Positions 33,562-43,722 of a stretch of DNA of 64,000 bases are shown one piece after another. How positions within the stretch are numbered: the stretch's first letter is position 1; every line of letters begins with the position of its first letter. The notes beneath the pieces are model-generated. The model searched no databases. It had not been told where the DNA came from and saw only the letters and a program-made list of their open reading frames with translations. The stretch comes from Komarekiella delphini-convector SJRDD-AB1 (GTDB lineage Bacteria > Cyanobacteriota > Cyanobacteriia > Cyanobacteriales > Nostocaceae): contig NZ_VJXY01000005.1 in assembly GCF_014831675.1 (NCBI RefSeq), positions 184,070 through 248,069 on the forward strand, given 5' to 3'. Position numbers and translations under genes: made by a program.

Positions 33562-33698
33562 TTGTGGCATCATTTTTAAAAGTTCATATTTATTAATATT
33601 TTGCAATAAATTAACATATTTAAGTAAGATGTGAATCAAGTCATGTTAATACAAAGCTTTGAAAGTTAAGCTTACATAACAGTAAAGAGGAATCGGGT

Positions 33699-33995
33699 AT
33701 GGGTAATATCAAATTTGTTAAAGAAAATAAAGAAGTAATAGCGGCGGATGGTGCTAATCTGCGGCTGAAAGCAATGCAAAATGGCATTGATATTTATACC
33801 TTGATTGGCAAAATGACAAATTGCGGTGGCTACGGTCAGTGTGGCACTTGCATTGTTGAGATAGTCGAAGGATTAGAAAATCTTTCTCCCCGCACAGATG
33901 TAGAAAACCGAAAATTCAAGAAAAAGCCAGAAAATTACCGCCTTGCCTGTCAAACCTTAGTTAACGGTTCTGTCAGTGTAGTTACGAAGCCTTAA
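33699..33995 (+). CDS. [2Fe-2S] ferredoxin
   Basis: The 98-residue protein has the [2Fe-2S] ligands [10 protein letters not shown] (a CX5CX2C pattern) and the fourth Cys in [10 protein letters not shown]. The overall shape is of the vertebrate/adrenodoxin-to-plant intermediate type seen in bacterial ferredoxins, with a positively charged stretch ([12 protein letters not shown]) before the last Cys. It differs clearly from the PetF-type protein at 4643. The ATG at 33699 has AGAGGAA upstream. It lies between psbK and psbM; a partner reductase is not known. Confidence 0.88.
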   Translation: MGNIKFVKENKEVIAADGANLRLKAMQNGIDIYTLIGKMTNCGGYGQCGTCIVEIVEGLENLSPRTDVENRKFKKKPENYRLACQTLVNGSVSVVTKP

Positions 33996-34112
33996 GTTTT
34001 GCAGAGCATGTGTAGTTAGTGTTTGAAGAAGTAGAAAATTTGGGCTTAACTCTGTCATTGATGATGCTATCCTAAAGTTGTTGACTGGAAATCTAAGAGA
34101 GGCTTTCTTGCC

Positions 34113-34229
34113 ATGCAAGTTAATGACCTAGGGTTCGTAGCGAGCATTTTGTTCGTATTAGTTCCCGCTGTGTTTTTACTAATTCTGTACATCCAAACAG
34201 CTAGCCGCGAAGGTGGAAAAGATAGTTAA
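34113..34229 (+). CDS. psbM: Photosystem II protein PsbM
   Basis: The 38-residue protein [20 protein letters not shown]... with one transmembrane helix and a short C-terminal tail ([10 protein letters not shown]) matches PsbM, which lies at the PSII dimer interface. ATG at 34113; AGAGAGG precedes it. A terminator follows. Confidence 0.95.
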   Translation: MQVNDLGFVASILFVLVPAVFLLILYIQTASREGGKDS

Positions 34230-34252
34230 TAGTTTGTGTATAAAATAAAAAG

Positions 34253-34280
34253 CCTCTACACCATTGGTGCAGGGGTTTTT
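34253..34280 (+). terminator. Terminator of psbM
   Basis: CCTCTACACC, loop ATT, GGTGCAGGGG (one mismatch and one G-U), then five T bases. Confidence 0.75.
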
Positions 34281-34391
34281 GTTTATTAACCGCTAAATAT
34301 ATTTTGACCTTAAGAGGATGTTTGAAAAGTCGGATAATAGTAAATACAGACTCAAATATCCTGAACGTCATTAAATTTAATTATTGTTTGT

Positions 34392-35447
34392 ATGATTTCT
34401 CTGTCTCCTAATCTAAAAAATAAACTATCCCAACCCTTAAAAATTGGCTCATTCGAGGTAAAAAGCCGAGTTCTCCAATCGCCTTTATCTGGGGTTACAG
34501 ATATGGTGTTCCGTCGGCTTGTGCGTCGTTATGCACCAGATTCGATGATGTATACAGAAATGGTGAATGCTACAGGGTTGCACTATGTCAAGCAGTTACC
34601 CAAAATTATGGAGGTAGACCCCAACGAACGCCCAATTAGTATTCAGTTGTTTGATTGTCGTCCAGATTTCCTAGCTGAAGCAGCAATAAAAGCGGTTGCA
34701 GAAGGCGCTGATACTGTTGATATCAATATGGGATGTCCGGTAAATAAAATTACCAAAAATGGTGGTGGTTCTTCGTTGTTGCGACAACCAGAAGTAGCTG
34801 AGGCTATTGTGCGGGAAGTGGTGAAAGCTGTTGATGTTCCAGTGACAGTGAAAACCCGTATTGGCTGGAATGACAAAGAAATCACAATTCTCGATTTTGC
34901 CAAACGCATGGAGAATGCAGGAGCAAAAATGATTACGGTGCATGGACGCACCCGCGCTCAGGGGTACAATGGCAATGCCCGTTGGGAATGGATTACCCGC
35001 GTTAAGGAAGTGCTTTCTATCCCAGTGATTGGTAATGGGGATATTTTCACTGTTGAGGCTGCGGTAAAATGTTTAGAGCAAACTGGCGCTGATGGCGTAA
35101 TGTGTTCCCGTGGAACTTTAGGTTATCCGTTTTTGGTGGGAGAAATTGATCATTTCTTGAAAACTGGGGAAACATTACCACCGCCAACCCCAATTCAGCG
35201 CTTGGAATGTGCTAGAGAACATTTGCAAGCTTTGTGGGAATATAAAGGCGATCGCGGTGTACGTCAAGCCCGCAAGCACATGACATGGTATGCTAAAGGC
35301 TTCGTTGGTGCTGCTGATTTACGCGGACAGCTAAGTTTGGTAGAAACGGTAGATCAGGGTTTGCAGTTGATTGATCGGGCGATCGCACAACTAGCTAATG
35401 GTTATGAGCTAGAGGAAGAGATAGAATCTAACCTAGCGCTGGTGTAA
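34392..35447 (+). CDS. dusB: tRNA-dihydrouridine synthase (DusB type)
   Basis: The 351-residue flavoenzyme reduces uridines in tRNA D-loops. It shows the N-terminal SPLSGVTDMVFRRLVRRY, the active-site Cys in DINMGCPVNKITKNGGGS, the FMN-phosphate-binding VTVKTRIGWND and VHGRTRAQGY, the GADGVMCSRGTLGYPFLV segment and the C-terminal helical domain with GVRQARKHMTWYAKG. This motif set fits the DusB (NifR3) branch. The ATG is at 34392. It is a lone gene after psbM. Confidence 0.93.
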   Translation: MISLSPNLKNKLSQPLKIGSFEVKSRVLQSPLSGVTDMVFRRLVRRYAPDSMMYTEMVNATGLHYVKQLPKIMEVDPNERPISIQLFDCRPDFLAEAAIKAVAEGADTVDINMGCPVNKITKNGGGSSLLRQPEVAEAIVREVVKAVDVPVTVKTRIGWNDKEITILDFAKRMENAGAKMITVHGRTRAQGYNGNARWEWITRVKEVLSIPVIGNGDIFTVEAAVKCLEQTGADGVMCSRGTLGYPFLVGEIDHFLKTGETLPPPTPIQRLECAREHLQALWEYKGDRGVRQARKHMTWYAKGFVGAADLRGQLSLVETVDQGLQLIDRAIAQLANGYELEEEIESNLALV

Positions 35448-35535
35448 CAAAGATTTTAAAATTTTACGCCAAGGCTTAGCACTGGGTAGCGTAACTGTGC
35501 CTAAACCAGTGCGCTGAAATATTCAAGTTTCCAGA

Positions 35536-35893
35536 ACTTACGCACTCAGATCCCCCAACCCCCTTAAAAAGGGGGCTTTATAAATTCCCCCTTTTGAAGG
35601 GGAGCCAGCGCGGTCTTCTCTACTTTGAGGCTGCGCCAAGGGGGTTTCCACGCCACTCCCCACAACGGATAGCGCAGCGTAAAGCCTTCTCTTCGAGAGG
35701 CTTGTCTGCGACACGCTGCGCGATCGCCAACGGCATGGCTTCTCTACTTTGAGGCTGCGCCAACGCTGAGAGCGAGTCTTGTCTGCGACACGCTGCGCGA
35801 ACAAGCGTCGGCAACCTCCGCCTTGGGGTGGCTCCCCATGAGCGACTGGCGTGGGCTAGGGGGGATCTAGGTTTCAGCCTTCAGTGCGTAAGT
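35536..35893. mobile_element. MITE-like element with ACTTACGCACT inverted ends
   Basis: The 358-base stretch is bounded by ACTTACGCACT (35536-35546) and its exact inverse AGTGCGTAAGT (35883-35893). The ends also share GATCCCCC next to the termini. Inside are the self-pairing block CCCCTTAAAAAGGGGG, two direct copies of TTCTCTACTTTGAGGCTGCG (25 bases in all) and two copies of TTGTCTGCGACACGCTGCGC. It has no transposase. I see no clear target duplication. Open frames inside it on the minus strand are not genes. It fits a non-autonomous element moved by a transposase elsewhere, hosting other small repeats. Confidence 0.75.
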
Positions 35894-36344
35894 CCTAGTT
35901 TCTATGTCAGAGTAGAGCAAGAGCGTTGGGTTTTCAAATTCAATCCTTCTCAACGTTTGCGTCAATTAGCAAGGCTAGTTGTCTACTTATAAGCTTTAAC
36001 AGTAGTGAGTTAAAAAGTCTATGCCAACAAAAGCTGTTCTGGCAAGTATTGTTTCTCTCACATTTGAAATTATTTTGACAGATCCGATTTTAAATGGCTG
36101 CAAATACATTCGATAGTAATAGAACTGCTTCATAGCTTTTGGTTATTCCGCTTTTATCACTTTGGTAGAACCAATCGCTCTCAAGCCTTTTGGAGCTTTA
36201 ATTTCTAGGTTTTGGCTATAAATTTTAGTTTTTATTAGGAAATAAAAGCTCAAAGCTTGATTCTATTAAAGGTTGAGAATTTCGCTTCAATTATTGTTTT
36301 GCGAAAGTGACAAAACACGGTTATTTCGATATAGGAGGTCAAGA
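35894..36344. other. Leader region of the caspase-like gene
   Basis: AT-rich sequence between the MITE-like element and the caspase-like gene. No further gene or repeat is apparent; an open frame runs in for 24 codons ahead of the chosen start. Confidence 0.5.
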
Positions 36345-38282
36345 ATGGCTAAGATGTCACTAGTGATCGGAGTCAGCGATTACGAACCTGGTTTGACCCC
36401 CCTGCCTGGATCTGCCAGAGACGTAGAGGCAATGCAGCGAGTACTACAGCAGCCTGACGTGGGTGGCTTTGATGAAGTTAAAATGTTGTTAAATCCTACG
36501 CCTCAGGAGATGCAGGAAGCGATTGAAACCTTGTTTTCGGGTCGCAAGAAAGACGATCTAGTATTGCTGTTTTTCTCTGGTCATGGTGTCAAAGACGACA
36601 ACGGTAAGCTGCACCTAGCTACTCGCATCACTCGTAAAACCCCACAGGGAGAACTGATTCGAGCAACAGCAGTTCCAGCAAGTTTTGTACAAGATATTAT
36701 GAGCAATAGTCGCTCCAAGCGACAAGTTGTAATTCTAGATTGTTGCTTTAGTGGAGCATTTGCTGAAGGTTGGTTAGCTAAGGATAACGGTTCTGTAGAT
36801 GTTAAAAGCCAACTAGGAGGAGAAGGACGAGCTGTCCTTACGTCTTCGACTTCTACCCAGTATTCCTTCGAGCAGGAGGGATCAGACCTTTCGACTTACA
36901 CTCGTTATTTAGTTGAGGGAATTGCAACTGGAGCAGCAGATCTCGATAGCGATGGTGTAGTTTCAATTGATGAGTTGCATGAGTATGCCAAAGCGAAAGT
37001 TCAAGAAGCTGCGCCAGCAATGAAACCAGAAATTTATGCCGTTAAAGAAGGCTACAAGATCCGTCTTTTTCAAGCACCCATCGAAGATCCAAAGCTAAGG
37101 TATCGCAAAGAAGTTGAGCATTTTGCCATTCGTGGCATGATTTCTGTCGTAGGGCGTAATACCTTAGATGCCCTACGAGATGGGCTAGGAGTGCTACCTG
37201 AAGTTGCTGCAGCAATTGAAGATGAGGTGCTTAAACCTTACCAAGAGTACCAAAAAAGATTGCAGCGCTATGAGCAAGTTTTAGTTGAGGCGATTGGGCG
37301 TGAGCATTCTCTCAGCAGCCACACTCAAAACGAGTTAAAACACTTACAACGAGTTTTACAACTCAGAGATGAAGACATTGCCCTCATTGAAGCTCAAATT
37401 ACTTCCCACCAAAAAGCAATCCAACCTTCAAGTGAACCGGAGGAAGTGATTCAGGCTCAAACTTCCTTGCACAGTGAAGATGTGACACCTGTTAACCCGT
37501 CAAACCAAGCCCTAGCTGCAAGCCAAGCTGAAATTCCTACGCCACCGAGAATTAGGCCTCCAAGAATGCAGGCTATTTCTGTTACCTTTCTGAGAAACCC
37601 TAAACTCCTGATTGGGGCAAGCATTGCTACTTCTCTAGCTGTAGTAGCTTATTTCGGGGTAAGATCATTGCGCGATCAACCAATTGAATCACCTGTATCA
37701 ATTGCCAGTCCTACTTCATCTGACTCAAACAATATTAGTTCATTGAACTTGTATAATCAGGCGTTCAACAAACAAAACCAAGGAAATAACCAGGGGGCGA
37801 TCGCAGATTACACTCAAGCAATTCAAATTAACAAAAACTGGGGGACAGACAATCCTGATACTAACTACTATGGTATTGCCTCTGCCTACTTCAATAGAGG
37901 TTTTATTCACTATTCGTTGGGCGAATTTCGACCTGCTTTTGAAGATTTCAAGCAGGCAATCAATCTTAAGTCTGACCTAGCTATTGGTTACTACTACCGG
38001 GGACTTGCCCGCTACTTTTCAGATGCCGATCGCAAAGGAGCGCTCAGGGATTTTATGCAGGGAATTGCTATCAACAAGAACTGGGGAGATGTCAATCCTG
38101 CGGCCAACTATTTTGGTAAAGCCTCTGCCCACTTCAGCTTGGGAGATCTCAACTCTGAACTAGGCAATAGACCGGAAGCCATCAAAAATTACCAGGATGC
38201 AATCTCTCTGTTTCAGAAAAAGGGAGAGATATTCAATGCTCAAAAAGCGCAGGACAGAATTAAGGAACTCCAGCAGCAATAA
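36345..38282 (+). CDS. Caspase-like (orthocaspase) protein with TPR repeats
   Basis: The 645-residue protein starts at the ATG 36345, preceded by AGGAGG; the frame extends 24 codons upstream without support. Residues 1-240 are a C14 caspase-fold peptidase: SLVIGVSDYEPGLTPLPGSA, the catalytic His in LLFFSGHGVKDD (H80) and Cys in VVILDCCFSGAF (C134). A helical middle region (250-360) follows, then a transmembrane helix (about 419-437), then about four TPR-like units (465-640) with NYYGIASAYFNRGFIHYSLG. The TPR part would lie on the other side of the membrane from the peptidase. Bacterial caspase-like proteins act in stress or abortive responses and bind partners through TPRs. The substrate is unknown. 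Confidence 0.9.
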   Translation: MAKMSLVIGVSDYEPGLTPLPGSARDVEAMQRVLQQPDVGGFDEVKMLLNPTPQEMQEAIETLFSGRKKDDLVLLFFSGHGVKDDNGKLHLATRITRKTPQGELIRATAVPASFVQDIMSNSRSKRQVVILDCCFSGAFAEGWLAKDNGSVDVKSQLGGEGRAVLTSSTSTQYSFEQEGSDLSTYTRYLVEGIATGAADLDSDGVVSIDELHEYAKAKVQEAAPAMKPEIYAVKEGYKIRLFQAPIEDPKLRYRKEVEHFAIRGMISVVGRNTLDALRDGLGVLPEVAAAIEDEVLKPYQEYQKRLQRYEQVLVEAIGREHSLSSHTQNELKHLQRVLQLRDEDIALIEAQITSHQKAIQPSSEPEEVIQAQTSLHSEDVTPVNPSNQALAASQAEIPTPPRIRPPRMQAISVTFLRNPKLLIGASIATSLAVVAYFGVRSLRDQPIESPVSIASPTSSDSNNISSLNLYNQAFNKQNQGNNQGAIADYTQAIQINKNWGTDNPDTNYYGIASAYFNRGFIHYSLGEFRPAFEDFKQAINLKSDLAIGYYYRGLARYFSDADRKGALRDFMQGIAINKNWGDVNPAANYFGKASAHFSLGDLNSELGNRPEAIKNYQDAISLFQKKGEIFNAQKAQDRIKELQQQ

Positions 38283-38485
38283 GTAACATCTTTCTGCTGT
38301 GTGAAATTGAACTTATGCAAAAAAGATCATTTTGGGTGTTGCACCTTCTGGAGGTAAAAAGACCTCATCAATGCGAAAGGCGGTTTCTTTTACCTATCCA
38401 GTTAGCATCTTGACGCAGAATAATTCAATCTAAAAAGTACCGAGCCAATCTATATAAAAATTGCAAATTCTGCGTCAAATCTTTT

Positions 38486-38986
38486 TTAGGGACGACGACG
38501 TAAATATCCTTCCGCTTCTAACTTTTGCAAAGCTCTTTTAGCCGCTGCTATTCCATACTTTTGACCAATTTCTGTTGATTCCTGCGAAATTTGAGGAAGA
38601 ACACTAATTGTTTTTTTGCCTAAAGGTGTTTCGTAAAATGCAATCATTTGTTTTATCTCTTCATTGGTGAAATATTTCGCATATACAGGAATTAATTCAT
38701 TGATCATCTCATTTGGCTTGAGTTCTGCCAGAAAAGTATCCCAAGCTTTTTGGGGTACTTGGGGATATTGAGGCTTTATGCTATCTACTAATTGAAGCAT
38801 TATTTGCCGAGAAAGATTTTCTGCACCAGTTATCTTGAGTAATTGTCTGATATTATTAGTTTTTTCTATTTCTTGAGTATTAGTAGTGGGTGCGATCGGA
38901 CTCTTTGGAGTCTGAGCAAAAGCAACTCCATTAAAAATAGTTACTATTGAAAGTAATATTGCTGGAACTAAAAGCTTTATCTTCAT
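38486..38986 (-). CDS. Secreted DUF2059-family protein
   Basis: The 166-residue protein has a signal peptide (MKIKLLVPAILLSIVTIFNG, cleavage after AFA near residue 24) and a DUF2059 domain (about 85-145) with the typical PVYAKYFTNEEIKQMIAFYE and TPLGKKTISVLPQI. The domain occurs in periplasmic proteins of unknown function. It is convergent with the caspase-like gene and followed on the minus strand by the PLP decarboxylase, 24 bases from it, though that gene lies upstream in transcription, so the two may share a transcript. Confidence 0.85.
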   Translation of the reverse strand: MKIKLLVPAILLSIVTIFNGVAFAQTPKSPIAPTTNTQEIEKTNNIRQLLKITGAENLSRQIMLQLVDSIKPQYPQVPQKAWDTFLAELKPNEMINELIPVYAKYFTNEEIKQMIAFYETPLGKKTISVLPQISQESTEIGQKYGIAAAKRALQKLEAEGYLRRRP

Positions 38987-39010
38987 CTATTTTAAACCTA
39001 TTAGTATTAC

Positions 39011-40483
39011 TCATTCTTTCACTACCTTTAACGAACGTAGGCTAGAGTCTGCACAACCGCTGATAAATCCTCCCATCGCCTGGATTTGTTGCAGGTAGTC
39101 AAGAACAGGTTTGGTAATGATTTCTCCTGGCATTAAAACGGGAATTCCTGGAGGATAGGGACAGACCGTTTCAGTACAGATGCGATCGCTTGTTTTTGCC
39201 AAAGGTAATGTTTCACTAACAGCAAAAAAAGCTTCACGAGGAGAAAAACGCCAAGAATATCCCATCGTACTTACAAGATTTTGACAAATCGGGGTTCTTA
39301 AAGTCAAGTTTTGGCGATACTCTTGGGCAAGAGTGGTGAAACCTTGGACTAATTGCTCAATATCGGCATGGGTGTTACCCAAACTAATGATAAAAGTGAG
39401 ATGTTGCATTGATGAGAATTCAGCGGTAACACCCAATTTTTCATCCAGAATTTCATCTGCCTCAAATCCAGTTAAACCTAAATTAGAAACTGTGACAGTT
39501 AGTCGCGTTTGATCTAAAGCAACAAAACCAGATGATCTTATCTCCTCTTTAAAGACAAGGGGGGTAGATAATCCCGGAATTTGGCTGATTCTCGTTCTAG
39601 CTTCTTGTGCAAGTTGCAAAGTGCGAGACATCAGCATGTTTCCGTGCAATGCCATTTGCTGACGTGCTGCATCCAGAGAAGCTAAAAGTAAATAACTAGG
39701 ACTAGTAGATTGTACGAGTTGCAAAGCTTTACTGATGCGATCGCTATCTATCCTATGACCTTGGATATGCAACATTGATGCTTGTGTCAAAGCACCAAGT
39801 ACCTTGTGAATGGATTGTACAGTTAAATCAGCGCCACAGGCTAAAGCTGGGGTGGGTAATTCTGGATGAAAAGCGAAGTGTGCGCCGTGGGCCTCGTCTA
39901 CGAGTAAAGGGATATTGTATTGATGGGTAATGTGAGCGATCGCGCTCAAATCGCCGCAAACACCGTAATATGTTGGATAAACTGCCAAGACAGCCTTGGC
40001 ATCAGGATGTTGTTGGAGCGCAGATTGTACAGCACTAGGCGTAATGCTGTGGGCAATATCTAAAACTGGATCATATTCAGGATTTACAAAAATTGGGATA
40101 GCACCAGAGAGAATTAAACCGGCGATCGCAGAAGAATGCACATTTCGAGGCAGAATGATTTTATCGCCGACGCCACAGGTAGCGAGAATTGCCGCCTCCA
40201 CTCCACAAGTAGAACCATTGACTAAAAACCATGTTTGTGAAGCACCAAAAGCCTCAGCCGCCAGTTGTTGTGATTCTTGGATAACGCCCTGGGGTGCAAA
40301 CAGATTATCTAAATCAGCTAATTCGGTCAAATCAGCGCAAAACACAGCTTTACCCAGTAAATCAACTAATGGTTGAGAAATGCCCTTGCCTTGCTTATGT
40401 CCTGGGGTGTAAAAAGGAGCGTGGGGACGTGCTGCATTAGCTTTTAAGGCGTTTAATAAGGGTGTTTGGTTTTGATTTAGCAT
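39011..40483 (-). CDS. Orn/Lys/Arg decarboxylase-type PLP enzyme
   Basis: The 490-residue protein belongs to fold-type I decarboxylases of the Orn/Lys/Arg group. It has HAPFYTPGHKQGKGISQPLV at the N-terminus, WFLVNGSTCGVEAAILATCG, the metal/PLP contact VDEAHGAHFAFHPEL, and the PLP-binding Lys in SIHKVLGALTQASML. The C-terminal domain has CPYPPGIPVLMPGE, conserved in these enzymes. It lacks the N-terminal response-regulator-like wing of the enterobacterial inducible enzymes, so it is the short type. Which amino acid is used cannot be seen; lysine or arginine is likely. ATG at 40483. It may be co-transcribed with the DUF2059 gene that follows it by 24 bases. Confidence 0.92.
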   Translation of the reverse strand: MLNQNQTPLLNALKANAARPHAPFYTPGHKQGKGISQPLVDLLGKAVFCADLTELADLDNLFAPQGVIQESQQLAAEAFGASQTWFLVNGSTCGVEAAILATCGVGDKIILPRNVHSSAIAGLILSGAIPIFVNPEYDPVLDIAHSITPSAVQSALQQHPDAKAVLAVYPTYYGVCGDLSAIAHITHQYNIPLLVDEAHGAHFAFHPELPTPALACGADLTVQSIHKVLGALTQASMLHIQGHRIDSDRISKALQLVQSTSPSYLLLASLDAARQQMALHGNMLMSRTLQLAQEARTRISQIPGLSTPLVFKEEIRSSGFVALDQTRLTVTVSNLGLTGFEADEILDEKLGVTAEFSSMQHLTFIISLGNTHADIEQLVQGFTTLAQEYRQNLTLRTPICQNLVSTMGYSWRFSPREAFFAVSETLPLAKTSDRICTETVCPYPPGIPVLMPGEIITKPVLDYLQQIQAMGGFISGCADSSLRSLKVVKE

Positions 40484-40716
40484 TAGTTTATAGCAAAAGC
40501 CAAATTTTTATTTTCCTAACTCAACCTGATTAGCTATTACGCTTTTAAATTGCACAGTCACTCATGAGGTTCGTTAACTGCTGACGGTTAACTATCAACC
40601 CTCAACAGTCAACAGCCAACACGAAAAGATGTGCAAATTATATGCGCGACAGCTTTTCTACTTTTACTCTGCTTAAAGTCACAAAACAAAGTTAATAACC
40701 AAAGTATGAGTAGCCC

Positions 40717-42741
40717 TTAAATTTTTACCCATTTCAACACCTTTGGGTCTTTATCATAGTGGTAGGTTTCGCCATCCTTAGTAGTGATGGATCTTCCTTG
40801 GCTTGCCCTACTTCTGATAGTGGTAAGAGAATAGTCTGTTAATGTTTTCATCTCTTTATGAGAAAGCCCGACAATTGTGGCTGTTGCCGCTGATATTTCT
40901 GGTTTTATTTGAAGTTCATTGTTAGAGAAAGTATCTATTATTATTTGAGCCTTTTCCGGTGGATTAATGACAATTGCTTTTTGCAGTTGATAATCCTCTA
41001 TGGAAATCAGTTGCCAATTAGAATCTTCTGAAAGCTCTAAAACCCATTGATGGTAATTAAACAAACTTTCTCTATGTCCAACACTAATAAAAGTTGTTTG
41101 CGTTTCTTGTAATTGTTTGTATAAATTTCCTTCGTTATTCAAATCCAAAGCACTCGTTGCTTCATCTAATATGGTGAAGCTAGGATGTGTAATTAATAGT
41201 CGTGCGAAAGCGAGGCGTTGTTGTTCTCCCAAGGATAATATATTTTCCCAAGGAACCTCTGTGTCAAAGCCATCCACGCGGGTAAGCAAGTTTTGCAGAT
41301 TCACTTGTTGTAAAACTTCTTCGAGTTCGCGATCGCTCATTTTTCGGTCTGTATGCGGATAGAGTAATTGTTCGCGCAAAGTTCCCAAAATTATATAAGG
41401 ACGTTGGGGTAAAAATAAGACTTCTTCTAGAGGAGGTCGTACCAGACGACCAGTTCCCGCATTCCACAAACCAGCGATCGCGCGTAATAAAGAACTTTTA
41501 CCTCGACCACTAGGCCCAACAATCAATAAACCTTCTCCTGGCTGAACAGAAAGTGACAAATCTTCAACAATCACTTGTTCATAGTTAGGCGTTTGTAAGG
41601 TGACATCCTCAAAAGCCAGACGATTTTCTTCTATTGTTTTAATCGTACTTACATTTTCGGGTTGTTTGGTAACAGCTTCTAACGCATCAGAAAATTCAGC
41701 TAAACGCTCAACGTAACTTGAAAATCGCCCTGAAGTTCCAAATTCATTAATTAGTGTTGCCAGCGCACTTGCAAATAGATTTGCAGCCATATTAGCTTGG
41801 CTAACTTGGCCAAAATCAATTTCATCCTTCATATATAAAGGTGCAAGTACTAAAAAAGGAAATATTTGGATAAGGGCCTGATACCCTCGGTTAAAAATTT
41901 CCTCATTTCTTTCCCAATTAATCTTGCGTTGAACATTTTTAATAACCTGACTAAATCTCCGACCAATTATATTTGATTCTTGATTTTCTCCTTGGAAAAA
42001 AGCTATTGATTCGGCATGATTACGAACATGAGTTAGAGAATAATTATAGTCAGCTTCAACTTGAAGTTTCTCTTGATTAATCTTATTTAATTCTTGAGTT
42101 AAGTAAAGAGCAATTAAATTTCCTATGATTGTATAAACAAGTAAAACAGATGCAACAAATTTAGAAATTGACCAAAGAATTGCTAAAAAAATCATCATTT
42201 CCAACACTTTTTCTAAAAGAGTAGTTGAAAAACTAAAAAAAGTTCTGGTAACAGGTTCGATTTCTTGAGCTAGACGTTGGTCTGGGTTATCAATATCAGA
42301 TTTGAAGTTGATTTTATAATAAGCGCGATTCCGCAAATATTTTTCTAAAATGTGATTATTTAACCATTGATACCAATCAAGAGCAATTTTCTTTCTGACA
42401 AATTTAGAAAATCCTACCAATAATGTCACGCAGAAAAGACCAACGGCGAAAAGCGATATTGTTTGAAGAAAGCTAGAATAATCTTTCTTTTCAATAATAT
42501 CGATTAGATCACGAGTAATGAAAGTATTAAAGGCAGTTACGCCCACAAGCGCCATTACTAGTAATAGCAAGAGAGCTAGCATCCCCCATGCACTAATCAC
42601 GTCTGAAAATGCTCTTTTCTCTGCCTTTGTTGGATACCAGTAAGGCCCTGCGAGCCTTTTTACATCTTCCCAAAATTGATTAAAAGCCGAAAGATAAGAA
42701 GTATTTTTTGAAGGTTGATTAGGAAAAACTTGAGTTTGCAT
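40717..42741 (-). CDS. SbmA/ABCD-type ABC transporter, fused permease and ATPase
   Basis: The 674-residue protein has an N-terminal permease domain (about 55-350; ALLLLLVMALVGVTAFNTFI, then the loop NPDQRLAQEIEPVTRTF typical of the SbmA/BacA and peroxisomal ABCD families), then an ATPase with Walker A GPSGRGKSSLLRAIAG, signature LSLGEQQRLAFARLL and Walker B FTILDEATSALD. Such half-transporters work as homodimers and carry long fatty acids or peptides. It also has a 90-residue C-terminal extension (about 585-674) with GLSHKEMKTLTDYSLTTIRS, which I do not recognise. ATG at 42741, monocistronic. Confidence 0.92.
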   Translation of the reverse strand: MQTQVFPNQPSKNTSYLSAFNQFWEDVKRLAGPYWYPTKAEKRAFSDVISAWGMLALLLLLVMALVGVTAFNTFITRDLIDIIEKKDYSSFLQTISLFAVGLFCVTLLVGFSKFVRKKIALDWYQWLNNHILEKYLRNRAYYKINFKSDIDNPDQRLAQEIEPVTRTFFSFSTTLLEKVLEMMIFLAILWSISKFVASVLLVYTIIGNLIALYLTQELNKINQEKLQVEADYNYSLTHVRNHAESIAFFQGENQESNIIGRRFSQVIKNVQRKINWERNEEIFNRGYQALIQIFPFLVLAPLYMKDEIDFGQVSQANMAANLFASALATLINEFGTSGRFSSYVERLAEFSDALEAVTKQPENVSTIKTIEENRLAFEDVTLQTPNYEQVIVEDLSLSVQPGEGLLIVGPSGRGKSSLLRAIAGLWNAGTGRLVRPPLEEVLFLPQRPYIILGTLREQLLYPHTDRKMSDRELEEVLQQVNLQNLLTRVDGFDTEVPWENILSLGEQQRLAFARLLITHPSFTILDEATSALDLNNEGNLYKQLQETQTTFISVGHRESLFNYHQWVLELSEDSNWQLISIEDYQLQKAIVINPPEKAQIIIDTFSNNELQIKPEISAATATIVGLSHKEMKTLTDYSLTTIRSRASQGRSITTKDGETYHYDKDPKVLKWVKI

Positions 42742-43289
42742 ATAGATTAAATTGTTTCACACAAAGCCGTTTTAGAGTTAATATCCGGTGAATTAAATTG
42801 CTTAGTAATGTTATTTTATCTGTGCTAAAAATAGAATTAGATGTAGCTAGCTTTAATAGCTGACAAAAATTTTAAGCAATAGTATTATTTTAAGTTCTAT
42901 ATACTCTTTTAGGTTTACCTGTAGAACCACAGGAATATTGATAAAGCACATTCACTGTAAAAGTAGAGGAGCTTTCTGTAATTATTGAGTTATCTAATTA
43001 TTTAGTAGGTAAATAAATATTATTAATTTTCTTATGGTCTGGCAAAAAAGGAAAAGCATGTATTTAAAACCTTTATTCTTTACCTTTTAACCAAACCGTA
43101 TCGCGAGTCTGATAGACAATTTTTAGTAAATTAGAATGTATTTCCTAGATTTAAATATTAAGAACATTACATCAACTATATATTATTATTTCGTAGTGTT
43201 TTTCAAAAATAAAATCTGATTCTTATCATCTCAGCTTTATCCAGAAAATGCAATAGCAGATTAAGACAGCTAAATAAACAATTCAGTGG

Positions 43290-43325
43290 ACAGTTAAGAC
43301 AGTTAAGACAGTTAAGACAGTTAAG
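43290..43325. repeat. 9-bp tandem repeat (ACAGTTAAG x4)
   Basis: Four exact contiguous copies of ACAGTTAAG, followed by degenerate TTAAAACA-like copies. Similar only in part to the Pho box (CTTAACCT) and on the opposite sense of its core TTAA. Confidence 0.75.
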
Positions 43326-43722
43326 GGGATAATTAAAACATTTAAAACAGTTAATCAAGCAGAATTGCCAACTGTAATTTCTTTACAGCTAGACAACCAC
43401 ATACAGTTAGGAGAGCTAGGAGAGCGATTTTTTTCGGAGGAGATGGGTGACAATTAAGCAAGGGTTTTAAACATTCATTATCCCAAAGCCTCTAAAAGTT
43501 GGTAAATACAAGTTTGGCATAACGAACAGTATGCTTAATATTGTTATGCCCCAAGTAATACCGTTGCCATCTTTTAAGGAATGCGTTGAAAAACAACTTC
43601 ATGCACTTTAACCAAACAATTCAAAGCATTGACCAAAGCAGGAGCGCTTTGACGAGTTAGCGATCGCCGCAACTGGTTGAGTGGTGTGTACCAAGTTTTC
43701 TGATCAGGATTTACCAGTCAAA

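Noticed and set aside
35538-35814. Two minus-strand frames of 64-88 codons
   Set aside because: They lie inside the MITE-like element and translate repeat sequence.
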